Shown here piece by piece: positions 5,859 to 6,739 of a stretch of 6,739 nt of DNA. Within the stretch, counting starts at the first letter, position 1. The number at the start of each line of letters is the position of its first letter. The position numbers and the translations under genes are program-made. This DNA comes from Planctomycetota bacterium (GTDB taxonomy: Bacteria; Planctomycetota; Phycisphaerae; WQYP01), in the NCBI GenBank assembly GCA_021798635.1, contig JAJZGH010000255.1, forward strand, positions 1 to 6,739, read 5' to 3'. The notes beneath the pieces were generated by a model that saw nothing but the letters and a program-made list of their open reading frames with translations, was not told where the DNA came from and did not search any database.

Positions 5859-5872
5859 AACTCCCAACTCCT
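5859..5872. repeat. Heptanucleotide pair AACTCCY
   Basis: aactccc and aactcct stand in tandem, with a weak related unit (cacttct) before them. Two clear units only, so it is supported mainly by the company of the other 7-bp arrays. Confidence 0.5.
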
Positions 5873-5890
5873 GAATACTAAGGCCTGAAA

Positions 5891-5917
5891 CATCTTGGAC
5901 ATCTTGGCCACCTTCAA
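5891..5917. repeat. Nonanucleotide array left of the foldback element (CATCTTGGM)
   Basis: catcttgga, catcttggc and caccttcaa stand in tandem with a 9-bp period. The 16-bp string cttggacatcttggcc (5894-5909) recurs exactly at 6258-6273 on the other side of the foldback element. Confidence 0.7.
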
Positions 5918-5950
5918 CCAAACCCGCCAAAATCAACCACTTCCTCCACC

Positions 5951-5965
5951 TGTCCAACTTGGACA
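5951..5965. repeat. Near-perfect 15-bp palindrome beside the foldback element
   Basis: TGTCCAA (5951-5957) and TTGGACA (5959-5965) are perfect inverted copies around one base. The right arm is also part of the 9-bp TTGGACA phrase found in the flanking arrays. It ends four bases before the left terminal repeat of the 278-bp element. Confidence 0.55.
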
Positions 5966-5969
5966 CCTG

Positions 5970-6247
5970 GGAGCCTGTCCGAGTAATGGCCGGGATTGCG
6001 ATGGGTCTGAAATGTCCCGTATGCGCGGCGGAGGATCGAGCCGACTCTGGATAATGAGTCTGCGAGATCCGACAACAAAGCAGACGGGGCATTTCAGGCC
6101 CACCCGCAGGGCGGCGTGCTTTTTGGCCCCCCTCTGCGGGCGCGGCTCCTCGGAGTACCATCCCTGTCAGGTACGCCATCGTCGCGGCTTCTTGATGGGT
6201 GCCAAAAATCACGCCGTCGCAACCCAGCGATTACTCGGACAGGCTCC
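5970..6247. mobile_element. 278-bp foldback element, MITE-like, with 18-bp perfect terminal inverted repeats
   Basis: The ends are perfect inverted copies: ggagcctgtccgagtaat (5970-5987) and its reverse complement (6230-6247). Similarity continues inward for about 20 more bases with one gap (GGGattgcgatGG against GGG-ttgcgacGG). Inside lie nested hairpins. One pairs 6007-6020 with 6084-6097 (13/14), enclosing 6033-6047 with 6056-6070 (12/15). Another pairs 6113-6129 with 6199-6215 (15/17), enclosing 6152-6159 with 6170-6177 (7/8). CCCGCAG/CTGCGGG (6103-6109, 6134-6140) offers an alternative pairing. There is no transposase; the open frames across it are too short and have no recognisable domain. 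This is the build of a non-autonomous MITE mobilised in trans, or of an interspersed structured repeat. No clear target duplication is seen (CACCTG left, TACCCC right). I cannot assign an IS family. Confidence 0.7.
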
Positions 6248-6254
6248 TACCCCG

Positions 6255-6290
6255 TGACTTGGACATCTTGGCCGCCTTGGTGTTTTCTGG
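6255..6290. repeat. Nonanucleotide array right of the foldback element
   Basis: Steps of nine give tgacttgga, catcttggc, cgccttggt and gttttctgg, all with a TTGG- or CTGG-type end. The second unit is identical to one in the left array (5900-5908). Confidence 0.5.
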
Positions 6291-6430
6291 TTTGTAAAGC
6301 CCGAGTTTTGCTTTTTTTGCAACTTTCGCTCGAGTCGCGGGTTTGGCTGCGACCCGGTTCGGGTTTGGCGTGGATTCTATATGGCGGGGCCGTTGAGTGG
6401 TTCAAGTGTGTTTTGCCATTGTTATTCGAT
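6291..6430. other. Upstream region of the secreted-protein gene, no gene seen
   Basis: This stretch should hold the promoter and leader of the plus-strand gene. A T-rich run (6311-6318) and a small GTCGC/GCGAC hairpin (6334-6338, 6349-6353) are present. TTCTATAT at 6375-6382 is -10-like, but no -35 stands at a fitting distance, so I do not call a promoter. Confidence 0.3.
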
Positions 6431-6436
6431 GAGGAG
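6431..6436 (+). promoter_or_regulatory. Ribosome binding site of the secreted-protein gene
   Basis: GAGGAG lies 8 nt upstream of the ATG at 6445, with a T-rich spacer between. This is a strong Shine-Dalgarno match and fixes the start. Confidence 0.8.
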
Positions 6437-6444
6437 TCTTTTTT

Positions 6445-6739
6445 ATGCGTAAGCACCTTTTAGCCCTGGCGGCGGTGGTTCTAGTGGGAGCTGCGGCCCC
6501 GCTTGTTCCGGAATTGGCCCATGGCCAGGATGCCGTCGCGGCAGCCAAAACCGGGACGATTACCGGTAAAGTTGTTGATTCCAGCGGTAACCCCGCCAGC
6601 GGTGCCATTGTCCGGGTGGCTCGGATAAGCAAGTCCGGCGGCCACGGTGGATGGTTTCCCCAACCAAAAGTTGGCCAGACCATCTGGCAGATCACCGGCT
6701 TTGCCAAGACGGCTACGGATGGAACTTTCAGTCTCCAAA
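6445..6739 (+). CDS. Exported protein with carboxypeptidase-regulatory-like domain (N-terminal part)
   Basis: Ninety-eight codons are visible before the right edge. The protein begins MRKH, followed by a long hydrophobic core (LLALAAVVLVGAAAPLV, 5-21) and an AHG site (25-27), which predicts a Sec signal peptide cut near residue 27. After a short linker, GTITGKVVDSSGNPASGAIV (37-56) followed by TATDGTFSL (89-97) matches the carboxypeptidase-regulatory-like (transthyretin-like) beta-sandwich. In that fold the G-x-V-x-D...G-x-P-x-x-G-A-x-V strand pair and the T-D-x-x-G-x-F-x-L return strand are typical. A Gly/Trp-rich loop (SGGHGGWFPQPK, 64-75) is inserted between them. Such domains occur in secreted or cell-surface proteins; function cannot be told from the part seen. 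The gene is divergent from the kinase gene across 1.1 kb of repeats. Confidence 0.85.
   Translation, partial: MRKHLLALAAVVLVGAAAPLVPELAHGQDAVAAAKTGTITGKVVDSSGNPASGAIVRVARISKSGGHGGWFPQPKVGQTIWQITGFAKTATDGTFSLQ

Noticed and set aside
5344..5872. CRISPR array
   Set aside because: Units are 7-9 bp, degenerate and directly abutting, with no spacers of regular length and no cas gene nearby.
5406..5917. Open frames on both strands through the heptamer mosaic (160 and 101 codons)
   Set aside because: They translate tandem microrepeats and the TTKAQRH/ATEDTE-type phrase, with no start signals and no protein-like composition.
5847..6212. 121-codon minus-strand open frame across the foldback element
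   Set aside because: It crosses the repeat array and the element's inverted repeats, lacks a ribosome binding site and shows no domain. It is a by-product of GC-rich inverted repeats.
5964..6253. Target-site duplication of the foldback element
   Set aside because: The flanks CACCTG and TACCCC do not match in any direct register of four or more bases.
6296..6318. Intrinsic terminator (AAAGC/GCTTT stem followed by a T-run)
   Set aside because: The stem is 5 bp and AT-rich with a 9-nt loop, and no plus-strand gene ends upstream of it.
6343..6383. Sigma-70 promoter for the secreted-protein gene (TTGGCT or TTGGCG with TATATG)
   Set aside because: The spacings are far from 17 bp (7 or about 29) and the boxes are poor, so no pair can be supported.

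Overview
The window looks like a chromosomal piece of a Gram-negative bacterium. It carries an HflK-type SPFH membrane protein, a P1B metal ATPase, a PfkB sugar kinase and the start of a secreted protein with a carboxypeptidase-regulatory-like domain. The mosaic of short phrase-like intergenic repeats and the gene mix would suit a PVC-type lineage (for example Planctomycetes), but no phylogenetic marker is present, so this is a guess at low confidence.

Layout. From 1 to 5311 everything real is on the minus strand, in transcriptional order: a PfkB-family phosphosugar kinase (5311-4361); a 238-bp spacer holding a promoter candidate and a leader of about 195 nt; a 701-residue P1B-type heavy-metal ATPase (4122-2017); a possible 30-codon mini-ORF starting in a GTGA overlap with the ATPase stop (2020-1928); and a large SPFH/HflK-like protein (1915 to beyond the left edge) whose ribosome binding site overlaps the mini-ORF stop. 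The last three are packed as one transcription unit. The SPFH protein has about 300 extra N-terminal residues with six predicted membrane segments before the usual HflK-like part, and it is nearly complete at the edge.

From 5312 to 6444 there is no credible gene. The first part (5344-5872) is a mosaic of unrelated, degenerate 7-bp-period tandem arrays, two 9-bp-period arrays and two exact copies of a 23-bp repeat. The second part is a 278-bp foldback element (5970-6247) with 18-bp perfect terminal inverted repeats and nested internal hairpins. It looks like a non-autonomous MITE and sits between arrays of a 9-bp repeat.

From 6445 to the right edge, on the plus strand, a gene with a strong ribosome binding site encodes a signal peptide followed by a carboxypeptidase-regulatory-like (transthyretin-like) fold; only 98 codons are visible.

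How it works together: the ATPase and SPFH protein are probably co-expressed in the inner membrane. An HflK-like scaffold could control quality or turnover of membrane proteins, possibly including the pump, but that link is inference from gene order. The kinase is a soluble enzyme with its own candidate promoter and no evident functional tie to the pump.
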